Shown piece after piece: positions 19,782 to 28,755 of a stretch of DNA of 64,000 nucleotides (position 1 is its first letter; the number at the start of each line of letters is the position of its first letter). Under the pieces are notes generated by a model that saw only the letters and a list, made by a program, of their open reading frames with translations, was not told the origin of the DNA and searched no databases. This stretch comes from Acidobacteriota bacterium (lineage in GTDB: Bacteria; Acidobacteriota; Thermoanaerobaculia; Multivoradales; J023): contig JAJCXO010000164.1 in assembly GCA_029263395.1 (NCBI GenBank), positions 1 to 64,000 on the forward strand. Direction: 5' to 3'. The translations under genes were made by a program, and so were the position numbers.

Positions 19782-22127
19782 TCACAACAGCTTGAACAGT
19801 CGGTTGTAGCGGTCGATTGCGCCATCTTCGCCGCGCAGCACAGCGTCGGTGAGCTCGTAGACGCCGTCCAATAACTTGGCGAGCACTGGATCGAGCAATT
19901 GCATGTGCTCCGGGCTCAGCGATCCGACGAGTGATGAGGCGGTCACTTGCGCCCGGAGCTGTTGGAGCTTTTGGGCGGCGATGTCTGGCCGCGACGTCTC
20001 AGTCAAGTAGGTCCCGAGTTCGGCGACGAGGGTTGGGTCAGCCAACTGAGCGTCGATGAACGCGAGGTAGCGATCGCGTAGCTGTGGCGCGTCCTGGATC
20101 AGGATACCGTTGTTGGAGTCCATCATGTAACTGCGGACATCGATGTTGGCCGAGCCGATGATGAGGTTGTCACCGAGGATGGACACCTTACTGTGCAGTG
20201 TGAAGTTGTGGATGGTCGGGTTGGTGCGGTATTCGAAGAACTCGAAACGAGCGCGCTTCGGTTCGTCTTTGTGTTGTTGGTAGAACACCGTGAAAGCTTT
20301 GAGGCCAACATGCGCCAGTGGGTTGAGGATCTTGAAGTCGCTGACTTCGACCGAATTGGTGAGGACTTGGACGGTGACGTGTTGGCAGTCGAGGGTGCCG
20401 TCGATCATCCAGCCGGCGGCGCGCAGTAGGGTTGCTGGGGGCAGAAAATAGGGATTGATCAGAACCACCCGTTGTGGCGCCGCCGCGGTGGCTGCCGAAC
20501 ACGTGTGGGTCAATGCCCGACGCCATATGAGATGGAGGTATTTACCACTCGCCGCTTCGTTCAAGCCTTCGGCGCCGTAAAGGCGTGTCAAGTCCTCTGC
20601 CGCCAGGTTTTTGTCGAACGGCACGTTCTCGAGATAAGCCATGGTCGCTCCGTCATCAACTACGATCGCTGGCACGGCATCGTCGTCGGCAAGCGGCCGG
20701 TAGGTGGTCCGGTAGTCCGCCGCTTGGTGCGCCATCTCCGCTTTTAGCGCAGCTTCCCGTTCCGGCAACGTTTGGGAGCCCGCTGCAAAGGTTGATTCGA
20801 TACAGGCTTCGGCTCGCGCTTCGGCCACCCCTTCACACTTCGTGCGAGCCGCCTCGTACGCTGCTCGGTTGGCGACAAAGTCGTTGGGAGCGTGTTGTCG
20901 AATATCGGCGGTTGTCGCCACCAGTTGTTCGAAGCTCCACAGTCGATCGAAGGCCTGGCGGACTTGTTGCCCGTGTTCGCGATCGAGCTCGACATGCAGG
21001 TCCGTATCGGCAAAAAAAGCGACACCCTCGAGCAGCTCGTTGGGGCGCATGTGATAGGAATCGCCGATATTCCTGCCGCCGAGTTGAAGCCGCTCGCCGT
21101 CGACCAGCAGAAGTTTCTGATGCAGGTAGTCGGTCTGAAACTCCCAGTCGCGCCAGTCGCGTTCCGTGAGGTCTTGAATGGGCAATAGATCGGTCAGCGT
21201 GTCTTGCAGTTGTTCGATCTGGCTGCCGTAAAGCACATAGGCCACCGCCAACTTCAGCTTGTTGGCGATCCGGTTCAGGAAAGGGCCGTTTTTAGAGCGC
21301 CAATAAATGGATGCCAACTTGGTAAGGGATTCTTTGCCTCCGGCCGAGCCCTGGTCCGATTGTTTCAGCTGCTCGAGATCAAGATCTTGGCCACGGGTGA
21401 CGGCCAGAGCCATGGTGTCGAAATGTCCGGCGTAGAGCCCAGAGAGAAACAATCCGGAGCTTCCCAGATTCAGATTGGCTGGATCCGGCCCCACCAGCTG
21501 TTCTGATGTATCGGACGGTGCCGTGCTGGACGGTGCCGTGTCATCAAACGCTTGTTCGATGAATGTTAGCTTGCGCTGGTCGCACTCCTCAGCCGTCGAC
21601 TCCAAGTCATCGGAACAACCGATGGTCATATAAGCCGCGTCTTGGATCATGCGCGGTGAAGGTCGGTTGTAGAAACGGATGCTCAGGCTTCCGGGGCTCG
21701 AACTGGCCTCGCGCTCCAACATCGTGAAGAAATCGAGGTGGGGATAGTTGGTGCTGTAGTCAATCAGCAACCGCACGTCGACCCCTCGACCAGCAGCGTC
21801 GAGTAATGTCTCGGCGAAAACCGAAGAGGTGTAGTCTTCGTGAAAAACGAAATAGAGCATGTCGACCGAAGACTGGGCATTTTCGACCAAGGCGAGCTTG
21901 GACGCGAACGATGCGTCATTGTCGAGAATTACGCGCGCAGCTCGGGGCTCAAAGGGGGTGGTCGAGGCATGTCGCACGACCGTTTCGGCGTCGAGCTGTG
22001 TCTCCGGCATCGGGGCGACGTCGGGTGGCGGATCGCAGGACGTCAACAGGGTTGACACCAATAGGGTGGACGTCAACAGGCTGGCTGCCAGGCCAATCTT
22101 GAACGGCGGTTTCAACTCGATAGGCAT
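19782..22127 (-). CDS. Phospholipase-D family lipoprotein
   Basis: 781 residues. The ATG at 22127 has GGGGAGGA five bases upstream and opens a lipoprotein signal with lipobox LLTSC; an alternative start 13 codons earlier has no binding site. Two HKD half-sites are visible: HQKLLLVDGERLQLGGRN is canonical, while HSKVSILGDNLIIGSAN has Gly where the Asp of HxKx4D should be, with Asp one place later. The fold fits cardiolipin-synthase/phosphatidyltransferase-like enzymes, and the lipid anchor would place it in the envelope. Long Ala/Glu-rich insertions separate the halves. The substrate is not predictable. Confidence 0.8.
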   Translation of the reverse strand: MPIELKPPFKIGLAASLLTSTLLVSTLLTSCDPPPDVAPMPETQLDAETVVRHASTTPFEPRAARVILDNDASFASKLALVENAQSSVDMLYFVFHEDYTSSVFAETLLDAAGRGVDVRLLIDYSTNYPHLDFFTMLEREASSSPGSLSIRFYNRPSPRMIQDAAYMTIGCSDDLESTAEECDQRKLTFIEQAFDDTAPSSTAPSDTSEQLVGPDPANLNLGSSGLFLSGLYAGHFDTMALAVTRGQDLDLEQLKQSDQGSAGGKESLTKLASIYWRSKNGPFLNRIANKLKLAVAYVLYGSQIEQLQDTLTDLLPIQDLTERDWRDWEFQTDYLHQKLLLVDGERLQLGGRNIGDSYHMRPNELLEGVAFFADTDLHVELDREHGQQVRQAFDRLWSFEQLVATTADIRQHAPNDFVANRAAYEAARTKCEGVAEARAEACIESTFAAGSQTLPEREAALKAEMAHQAADYRTTYRPLADDDAVPAIVVDDGATMAYLENVPFDKNLAAEDLTRLYGAEGLNEAASGKYLHLIWRRALTHTCSAATAAAPQRVVLINPYFLPPATLLRAAGWMIDGTLDCQHVTVQVLTNSVEVSDFKILNPLAHVGLKAFTVFYQQHKDEPKRARFEFFEYRTNPTIHNFTLHSKVSILGDNLIIGSANIDVRSYMMDSNNGILIQDAPQLRDRYLAFIDAQLADPTLVAELGTYLTETSRPDIAAQKLQQLRAQVTASSLVGSLSPEHMQLLDPVLAKLLDGVYELTDAVLRGEDGAIDRYNRLFKLL

Positions 22128-22326
22128 CGGATCCTCCCCGGACAGCGCAGCGAGCGGTCTGATCATCCAACGATCTGAGATTCACGACGATCCATCAGGG
22201 TACACCCGCTGAGGACGGCGTCGCAAGCCACAGCCTGCTACTGACGGCCGACACCACCAGCCTCGTCAAAACCGAGGCTCCGGGGCCAACCCAGTCGGAG
22301 CCGTCGCCAGTGCTAATTGTCGGCGA

Positions 22327-24156
22327 TCAGGAGACGCAGCGCGCAGACCCTTCAACGAGGTCCAGCCGGAAGTCGACGAGAGCCTGCTCGAGGTCAGCCA
22401 GTTCGCTGTCGAGGCGCGTTAAGTGGAGGATCACCTCGCCAAGCTCACCATCCGCTGTCCTCATCAGCAACCGAGCAGTCTCTTCAACCCGATACCCGCT
22501 CACATTGGTGGCGGCGCCCGCCAGCCGATGGGCCAAGCGACGCACCGTGTCACTGTCCGCCGATGCTGCGGCGTCGAACAAATCAGCTTTCAGAACGGAG
22601 GTCGATTCTAGGAACAGATCGACGATCTCGAGGGTGAAACCGAGATCGTTGTCGCAACGAGCGAGGGTCTGCGCTGAGTCGAAAACCAAGGAGGAATTGA
22701 GGGATTGTACGCGGTTGGGGCGGTCAATGGTGAGCCGAGGTTCTTGGTGTTGGCCCTGTTTGACGCTGCCAGCGCCTGAGCGGTTCGACAGCCGACCTTT
22801 GGCACCCATCTTTTGGATAAGCGCGAGCAAGGTCTGTTTGTCGACGGGCTTGGCCAGATAAGCGTCCATACCGGCCTGCAAGCACCGCTCCTGGTCGGCT
22901 TCGAAGGCATTGGCCGTGAGTGCGATGATCGGTGTGCGGCGGCCGGTAGAGCTTTCCAGTAGCCTGATCTGACGGGTTGTCTCCAGGCCATCGAGTTTGG
23001 GCAGCTGGACATCCATCAGGATGAGATCGAAGGTGTCACGCTGGAAGATTTCGAGCGCCTCACGACCATCGTTGGTCATCACGACACTGTGATGTTGTTG
23101 CGCCAAGATGCGGCGCATCAGCTTCTGGCTCAACGGACTGTCCTCGGCGACCAGAATATGCATCGGTTGACGGAACGGGATGGTCGAGCCGGCGGAGCTT
23201 GCGATACGCGGCTGATCCAGGGCGCCGGCTGCTGTGCTTTCGGGGGCGCGACTCAAGTGGGTGGTGAAGTGAAATGTACTCCCCGCGTCGGGAATGCTGT
23301 CGACCCAAATTTTGCCGCCCATCAAGGTAACGAGACTCTTGCAGATCGAAAGTCCGAGCCCGGTGCCGGTGTGGTTCTGGGTCGAGGACTCATCGACCTG
23401 GGCGAAGGCATCAAAGATCTGATCTTGTGCCGCGGCCGGTATCCCACACCCGGTATCGGTGACCGCAAAGTGGAGCTCCAGCGTCTCGTCGTCTATCTGA
23501 GGTGTGGTTTTTGGCGGTGCCGTCTTCCGAGGTTGTGCGTCGAGGCGGGTGGCTTGGAGGGTGATCTCGCCTGCTGAGGTGAATTTGATGGCATTGTTGA
23601 CTAGGTTGACGATCACCTGACGGAGTCGGCCAGAGTCGCCGCTCACCCAGCTCGGGATGGTGCTGTCGACAACACTTCGGATCCGTAAGTTCTTTTGGCG
23701 CGCCTGCTCGGCCAAGCCTCGGATCGAGTTGTCGAGGGTCTCGCGAAACTCGAACGGTGCTGTATCGAGCTCGAGCCTGCCAGCTTCGATCTTCGAACAG
23801 TCCAGAATATCGTTGACCAGCCCGAGTAAGGCTTCGGCGGACAAAGCTATGGTCCGCAACATCTCGGTTTGATCGGGATCGAGGTCGGTTTCGAGGGCCA
23901 ATTGAGTCATGCCGAGCACCACGTCCATCGGGGTTCTGAGCTCGTGGCTGATGTTGGCAATGAAGGCTGCCCTCGATCGAGAAGCCTCTTCGGCATGCCG
24001 TTTCGCCTGGGTGAGCTCGGCGATCAACTCCTCGCGGTCGAGTGCGTTGGCCGCCTGAGATGCCAGGAACTCGACCCTCTGCTGGTCTTCGACGGTGACG
24101 TCGGCACCCTCGGCGTTTGGCCCGTGAGCTTCGACCGCCGGAGTCTCTAATTTCAT
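22327..24156 (-). CDS. Hybrid sensor histidine kinase/response regulator with HPt domain
   Basis: 609 residues from the ATG at 24156; an in-frame TTG at 24207 is possible. Domains: HisKA with ISHELRTP (His71), HATPase with NLVNNAIKFTSAG, DTGCGIP and GTGLGL, a receiver with MDVQLPKLDG (Asp382), and an HPt domain with RLAHRLAGAATN (His543). It is thus a complete His-Asp-His relay without an output domain. No input domain or membrane segment remains. Residues 24-52 (QQRVEFLASQAANAL...) look like the last helix of a GAF domain leading into the kinase, so the sensor appears cut off. It is 60 bases after the dehydrogenase fusion gene. Confidence 0.87.
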   Translation of the reverse strand: MKLETPAVEAHGPNAEGADVTVEDQQRVEFLASQAANALDREELIAELTQAKRHAEEASRSRAAFIANISHELRTPMDVVLGMTQLALETDLDPDQTEMLRTIALSAEALLGLVNDILDCSKIEAGRLELDTAPFEFRETLDNSIRGLAEQARQKNLRIRSVVDSTIPSWVSGDSGRLRQVIVNLVNNAIKFTSAGEITLQATRLDAQPRKTAPPKTTPQIDDETLELHFAVTDTGCGIPAAAQDQIFDAFAQVDESSTQNHTGTGLGLSICKSLVTLMGGKIWVDSIPDAGSTFHFTTHLSRAPESTAAGALDQPRIASSAGSTIPFRQPMHILVAEDSPLSQKLMRRILAQQHHSVVMTNDGREALEIFQRDTFDLILMDVQLPKLDGLETTRQIRLLESSTGRRTPIIALTANAFEADQERCLQAGMDAYLAKPVDKQTLLALIQKMGAKGRLSNRSGAGSVKQGQHQEPRLTIDRPNRVQSLNSSLVFDSAQTLARCDNDLGFTLEIVDLFLESTSVLKADLFDAAASADSDTVRRLAHRLAGAATNVSGYRVEETARLLMRTADGELGEVILHLTRLDSELADLEQALVDFRLDLVEGSARCVS

Positions 24157-24216
24157 AGACCCAGCGTCGCAGGCCAAGATTACGGTGAAGATTAAGAAAA
24201 TCTTCAAGAACGGTGA

Positions 24217-27200
24217 TTAGGCGGTCGGTAGGCGGACTATGCAGGGCCCGACCGCAGTGCCCTCGTGGAGCTCGTTGACCAGCGTCACCGTACGACCTGC
24301 CAGCGCTTCGAGTTCCTGATGGTCCCGGCGCAGCCAGGTGAGGACCTCGGCATTGGAGCTGCCGACCTCAACTTCTCCGGCCGAGCCCTTGCGCAGTTGT
24401 TCGATCAGTGCGCTAACCCAGGGTGGGCCCTCGATATTGCTATTCGATCGTGCCTGGGTCCAAGTGGTCAGTTTCTCGAACGAATAAGGGCACACCGGGC
24501 TGAAGCCAGCGGCGAGTTTGTGGATCACCGCAGACACGGTGGCACGGATCGAGTCGAGGTCGTCACCGCGTTGGTCGCGCCCGGCGGCGAGGGTGGCGTA
24601 ACGGGCGAGTTCGTCGATGACCGTTGGTAACAATCGTCCAGCGTCAGCCAAACGCAACTCGTCATAAGCGCTACGAGCGGCCTGTGATGCGGCGTCGGCT
24701 CGGTTCAAGATCCAGGCGTCGGCCAGTCGCGCCGGGCCACCTTCAGTAGCGTCACGGGTCAGATGGAATAGGCCAGTGACTTTGGAGCTCAGGCGGTGCA
24801 CCGTGCGACGTGCGCGGCGCAGATGTGATTCGGCCGCTGTCGCGAGGTCCATCGAGCCGGTGTGCAGTGATAGTAGGTAGCCTAGTCGCAGCGCGTCGGC
24901 GCCGAAGCGTCGGATCAGCGCAGCGGGCTCGATCGCGTTGCTGAGCCCGGGTCGCATCGGTCGGCGAATCCAGCGGACGACGAAGCGTTCTTCGTCGAAC
25001 ACTTGGTCCAATGATGCTTTTTCGTCGTCTAGATCGGGCCGTTCTTCGAGCACCCGTTCGAGGAACTGAAGGCCGCCGTGGACGCGGGTCTGACGGAATG
25101 CAGGGCGCCCGGTCAACGCCAGAGAAACCAGTTGACAAGGCAACACCCAGCGGCTCAAGCGCTCATTGTCGGTGTAGAGCTCGTCGATCGGTTCGGGTTC
25201 CGGATCCGTCGGCCAGCCAGCGGCACTCAGGGTTGATGCGACGAGGGAGAACCACACGCTGAGCACTTCGTCCTCCGACCTCGGCAGGGCATGTCCCCAC
25301 CAATATTGGCGCGAGATACACCAGGGTTCTGGATCGGCGAGCAACTCGAGAGCGCGGTGGCGCCAGCGATCGTCGGAGAAGCGCACCGTTCCGTTGTCGA
25401 TCGCCAGCCTGAGTCTGGCAGTTGCCTTGTCGAGATGGACAAAAACCTGTTGTGAGGTGCCGAGATTGACCAACGTGCCCGAGCCACGGGCGCGAAACGC
25501 CTCGACTTCGAAACGGCCGGTGCTGCGTTCGATGCGCTCGCCAAGGTGTTCACACACCCGGCGCCGAGCTTCCTCGCGAATCCAGGGCGTCCCGTCAGAG
25601 AGCAGGAAGCGTCCGTGGGCATCAATTACGACCCGCCGATGGCCGATTCCTTTGGCGTTGGCCAATGCCTCATCGGCCCGGTCGTGGGCTGGCACCAGGA
25701 ACTTGGCGTCGGTTGTAAGTTTGGAGAAGGCGTGAACCGGCAAGTTAGCGCGTCCGAAGGGGTCGAGGGCCTCACAGCCATCGAGATGACCGTAAGGGCC
25801 GTCACGGCGCACTGCGATCGCCACTGCCCCAGGCAGCAGCTCAGGGAAGAAAGTCTGAGCCTCGATCACCTCCGGTTTGTACCCGCTGGTCGTGAAGCTG
25901 ACGACAAAACGCTCATGGACTTCGACCTGAGTGCGGATCACATCAGGTGAGACCAGCACGGTTTGGGTTGTGGGATCGTAGTAGGAGAGACGTTTTTCGC
26001 GGGTGATGAGGCCGGCGTCCTCGAGTGCGAAGTAGAGTCGCCGCGAAGCGCGCATACCGTCGTGGCTCATCGGATCGATCCAAGCGTCGGGATCAAAACC
26101 GGCCCCGAGTTGATGCAGCTGATCTCGGATCGCCGCGTCATGACTGCGGTGGACGTCGGCACAACGCTCGACGAAACGTGGGCGACCGATCTCGTCGCGG
26201 TCAAACGGCAGCGAACCCTCAACTGCCAGCTGCAAGGACAGACCGCCTGGATCCGAACCGACGAGTCGGCGCGGCCTTGGGGCGCCGGTCAGTTCGATAG
26301 CGCGCGCCCGGACATCCATCATCAGCGCCGACAGCAGCGATGACAGGTCGGGGCGGCCAGCGGCGGAAATGGGCGCTGCGGCGAGGGTTTTACCCTGGCC
26401 GCGAAAGCGTCCTTCGCGCTCCCAGCGTACGCGCAGCGCGGGCTCGTCAGCGCCCGGCACGAAGGCGGTTGGCACTGTTGGGCGATCGTCAGCTTTCTTC
26501 TGGTCGAGTTGTCGTGCCCGGCTGCCTCGCCCACCATGCCAACCGCTGGCGATCAAGGCATCGATGATGCGGCGTCCGCGATGGCCGATCAGTGGATGCA
26601 GTTCGGTTGCGGCGATGTCGGCCAGTTGATCAGCCGCAGCGGCGGTGGTGATCATCTGGCTGCGGGCATGTTTGAGTACTCGCAGGGTGTCGGGATACAC
26701 CCGCTCTGCAGCCAACTGCACGTCGTGACGCAGGTAGCCTTGCCATTCATCGGCACAATTGGTGATCCCCATCCGGTTACACAGGTAGTCGGGGACGTAA
26801 GCGATGCCACGTTGGCGCAAGCGCTCAGCGTCGGCATCTTCACCGAGAATGTTGTTGGCGGCACCGCAGACCAGGCGAGCCTTGAGACGCGGGATGGTAC
26901 GAGCGTTGACCTGGGCGCCGATGGCGCAGGGCGCGAAAATATCGGAGTCGAGGTCGAAAATGTCGTTGGAGGCGACAATCTCGATCCGCGGCCGGTCGCG
27001 CTTCAAAGCCGCTAGGGCGGGTTGATTGATATCGGTCACCCAGATCCGAGCGCCGGCATCGTCCAGCAGTGCCACCAACGGCCCACCGACGTTGCCGACC
27101 CCTTGCACCGCCACCTTGACGTCGGTCAATTCATCACTACCAGTGAGAAAACGCCACGCTGCCTGGATCGCGACAAATACACCACGGGCGGTGGCCTTGG

Positions 27201-27843
27201 ACGGGTTGCCACTGCCGCCCAGTTCACTGCCGACACAGGTGGTGAAGCGGTTCTGGCCGAGGATGGCGTTCATGTCGGAAGTTTTGGTACCGACGTCCTC
27301 AGCGGTGTAGTAGAGCCCCCCGAGGCTGGCGATGAATCGGCCGTAGGCGCGAAACAACTCCAGTCGTTGTTCGGTACCCTCGGTCAGATAGTCCGGGGTG
27401 CGCAGACTTGCACTAGTGGCGACGATCCCTTTGCCGCCACCCCACCAAAGACCGGCAAGAGCGTTCTTGCGCGTCATGCCGCGGGCCAGCCGCAAGCCGT
27501 CTACTAAAACGTCCGCCATGTTGTCGTAGGGTTTGAATCGCAAGCCACCTTGTCCGAGACCACGCCGAGTGTCGTGGACGGCAGCAAAAAACAGCGTCGG
27601 TATACCCTCTTCGCGACCGATGAAGATACCTTCGTGGTCGGCGAAGTCTTGGGACAATTCGAAGAAGGCGCGCACCGGGGACAACAAACCCGGATGGGAG
27701 AGCGAGATCTCACCGTTCTCAGAAACGATGAAGGCGCGGGTCACCCCGGCTTCAGCAAGCTGATCGTGGAACTCTTCGATGCTCGTCTGGCGGACGCGGC
27801 GAGCAAGCTCGCGACGCTGGGCGTCGATCTTGTGGCTGGACAT
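24217..27843 (-). CDS. Fusion of leucine-dehydrogenase-like enzyme and degenerate valyl-tRNA synthetase
   Basis: 1208 residues in one uninterrupted frame. The ATG at 27843 has AAGGAG upstream; earlier ATGs add 47 unlike residues. Residues 1-440 are a Glu/Leu/Phe/Val dehydrogenase closest to LeuDH. It has the catalytic Lys in GMTRKNA (125) and GGGKG (138), Asp in TAEDVGT (183), the NAD site GVGNVGGPL and GAANNIL. Residues about 465-1208 follow ValRS order: RWEREGRF, the YYDPTTQTVLVSPDVI segment, CP1 editing remnants with VPAHDRAD, WCISRQYWWGHALP (841), and GLSNAIEP...FGADALRL. The HIGH site reads AAGRPDLSS, and KMSKS reads RRPMRP. The C-terminal coiled-coil arm is absent. Aminoacylation is therefore unlikely, while deamination of branched-chain amino acids is plausible. 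The linked module may sense valine or tRNA (inference). Confidence 0.85.
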   Translation of the reverse strand: MSSHKIDAQRRELARRVRQTSIEEFHDQLAEAGVTRAFIVSENGEISLSHPGLLSPVRAFFELSQDFADHEGIFIGREEGIPTLFFAAVHDTRRGLGQGGLRFKPYDNMADVLVDGLRLARGMTRKNALAGLWWGGGKGIVATSASLRTPDYLTEGTEQRLELFRAYGRFIASLGGLYYTAEDVGTKTSDMNAILGQNRFTTCVGSELGGSGNPSKATARGVFVAIQAAWRFLTGSDELTDVKVAVQGVGNVGGPLVALLDDAGARIWVTDINQPALAALKRDRPRIEIVASNDIFDLDSDIFAPCAIGAQVNARTIPRLKARLVCGAANNILGEDADAERLRQRGIAYVPDYLCNRMGITNCADEWQGYLRHDVQLAAERVYPDTLRVLKHARSQMITTAAAADQLADIAATELHPLIGHRGRRIIDALIASGWHGGRGSRARQLDQKKADDRPTVPTAFVPGADEPALRVRWEREGRFRGQGKTLAAAPISAAGRPDLSSLLSALMMDVRARAIELTGAPRPRRLVGSDPGGLSLQLAVEGSLPFDRDEIGRPRFVERCADVHRSHDAAIRDQLHQLGAGFDPDAWIDPMSHDGMRASRRLYFALEDAGLITREKRLSYYDPTTQTVLVSPDVIRTQVEVHERFVVSFTTSGYKPEVIEAQTFFPELLPGAVAIAVRRDGPYGHLDGCEALDPFGRANLPVHAFSKLTTDAKFLVPAHDRADEALANAKGIGHRRVVIDAHGRFLLSDGTPWIREEARRRVCEHLGERIERSTGRFEVEAFRARGSGTLVNLGTSQQVFVHLDKATARLRLAIDNGTVRFSDDRWRHRALELLADPEPWCISRQYWWGHALPRSEDEVLSVWFSLVASTLSAAGWPTDPEPEPIDELYTDNERLSRWVLPCQLVSLALTGRPAFRQTRVHGGLQFLERVLEERPDLDDEKASLDQVFDEERFVVRWIRRPMRPGLSNAIEPAALIRRFGADALRLGYLLSLHTGSMDLATAAESHLRRARRTVHRLSSKVTGLFHLTRDATEGGPARLADAWILNRADAASQAARSAYDELRLADAGRLLPTVIDELARYATLAAGRDQRGDDLDSIRATVSAVIHKLAAGFSPVCPYSFEKLTTWTQARSNSNIEGPPWVSALIEQLRKGSAGEVEVGSSNAEVLTWLRRDHQELEALAGRTVTLVNELHEGTAVGPCIVRLPTA

Positions 27844-27950
27844 GGCGCTCCTTGAGATGGCGTGTCGGCGGACCGGCCAGACTATATCGAAACGGCTCTC
27901 GATCAGAGCGCGGAGGCGAAGCGTCGGAGTTCTTGGGTCGGGTGGATTCA

Positions 27951-27991
27951 GAATTTGATGTCTTGACATCAAATTCGAGCGCATTTATGAT
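27951..27991 (+). promoter_or_regulatory. Promoter with perfect palindromic operator of the VapBC module
   Basis: GAATTTGATGTC-TT-GACATCAAATTC (27951-27976) is a perfect 12-bp inverted repeat. It overlaps TTGACA (27963-27968), which is followed by exactly 17 bases and TATGAT (27986-27991). The antitoxin ATG begins seven bases after the -10, so transcription should start at or next to the A of the ATG. This fits autorepression by a ribbon-helix-helix antitoxin and a leaderless message. Confidence 0.8.
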
Positions 27992-27997
27992 GCCTAG

Positions 27998-28267
27998 ATG
28001 AGGACTACGTTGACACTCGAGGATGATTTGGCCAGCCTTCTCAAGGCTCGGGCGCTCCAACTCGGTGTATCCTTCAAAGAGGTTGTGAATAGGGCATTGA
28101 GGTCTGGGCTGGGAGCGGAGATGGAGCCATCTAAGGGAGATGCTCCGAAGACCATTCCACACTCCTTTGGATTTCGACCCGGCATCGATCTCGACAAGCT
28201 GAACCAACTCGCCGACGAGCTCGAAGCTGATGCTGTTGCCGAGTCTTTTGCTCGACAGATGGAATGA
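27998..28267 (+). CDS. vapB: Ribbon-helix-helix antitoxin (VapB type)
   Basis: 89 residues. The N-terminal MRTTLTLEDDLASLLKARAL is a ribbon-helix-helix DNA-binding motif (beta strand TTLTL, then two helices). The C-terminal half (PGIDLDKLNQLADELEA) would wrap around the toxin. The stop overlaps the toxin start as ATGA. There is no Shine-Dalgarno sequence, and the start codon coincides with the predicted transcription start. It should bind the 26-bp palindrome upstream and repress its own operon. Confidence 0.87.
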   Translation: MRTTLTLEDDLASLLKARALQLGVSFKEVVNRALRSGLGAEMEPSKGDAPKTIPHSFGFRPGIDLDKLNQLADELEADAVAESFARQME

Positions 28268-28692
28268 TCCTGCCTGACGTCAACGTTCTCATCCATGCTC
28301 ACAACTCGGACTCCCCTGTTCATCAACCGGCGAGAGATTGGTGGGATGGATGTCTGGCTGGGACCGAGGGCGTTGGTCTTGCCTGGGTTGCACTCCTGGG
28401 TTTCATCAGGATCTCGACACACCGCAAGATTTTGTTGCGGCCCCTCGCCGTGGACGATGTGACCGCACGGATCGATAACTGGCTGAGGCTGCCACAAGTT
28501 CACATCCCTCATCCCTCGGGCCGTCACTTCGAGGGGCTACGGGAGGCCTTTCACGATCTCGGCACAGCAGGCAACCTCACGACGGACGCTCATCTCGCAA
28601 CGTTGGCTAAACAGCGGGGTTATGTGCTCTACACCACAGACTCCGACTTCACACGGTTCCCCGGGCTGCGCTGGGTCAACCCTTGTGCCTAG
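28264..28692 (+). CDS. vapC: PIN-domain ribonuclease toxin (VapC)
   Basis: 142 residues. The PIN-domain acidic residues are seen in ILPDVNVLIHAHN (Asp5), NLTTDAHLATLA and YTTDSDFTRFPGL. VapC toxins are Mg2+-dependent RNases that cleave tRNA or rRNA and arrest growth when free of VapB. The start overlaps the antitoxin stop by four bases, indicating coupled translation. A 42-bp repeat array begins 63 bases after the stop. Confidence 0.88.
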   Translation: MILPDVNVLIHAHNSDSPVHQPARDWWDGCLAGTEGVGLAWVALLGFIRISTHRKILLRPLAVDDVTARIDNWLRLPQVHIPHPSGRHFEGLREAFHDLGTAGNLTTDAHLATLAKQRGYVLYTTDSDFTRFPGLRWVNPCA

Positions 28693-28755
28693 CGGTAACG
28701 TGGATGGCGAATCAGGAAACCTGACAGACGTTACCGCAGTGCCAAGAGGGCGATT

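Noticed and set aside
22260-22302. Two hairpins (GCCTCG/CGAGGC and GGCTCCG/CGGAGCC) after the histidine kinase
   Set aside because: They compete for the same bases and are not followed by a T run on the minus strand; not called as a terminator.
24157-24207. TTG start for the histidine kinase giving a hydrophobic N-terminus (MKIFLIFTVILA)
   Set aside because: No ribosome site, and it would place a signal-like helix before a cytoplasmic GAF remnant; the ATG at 24156 is preferred but not proven.
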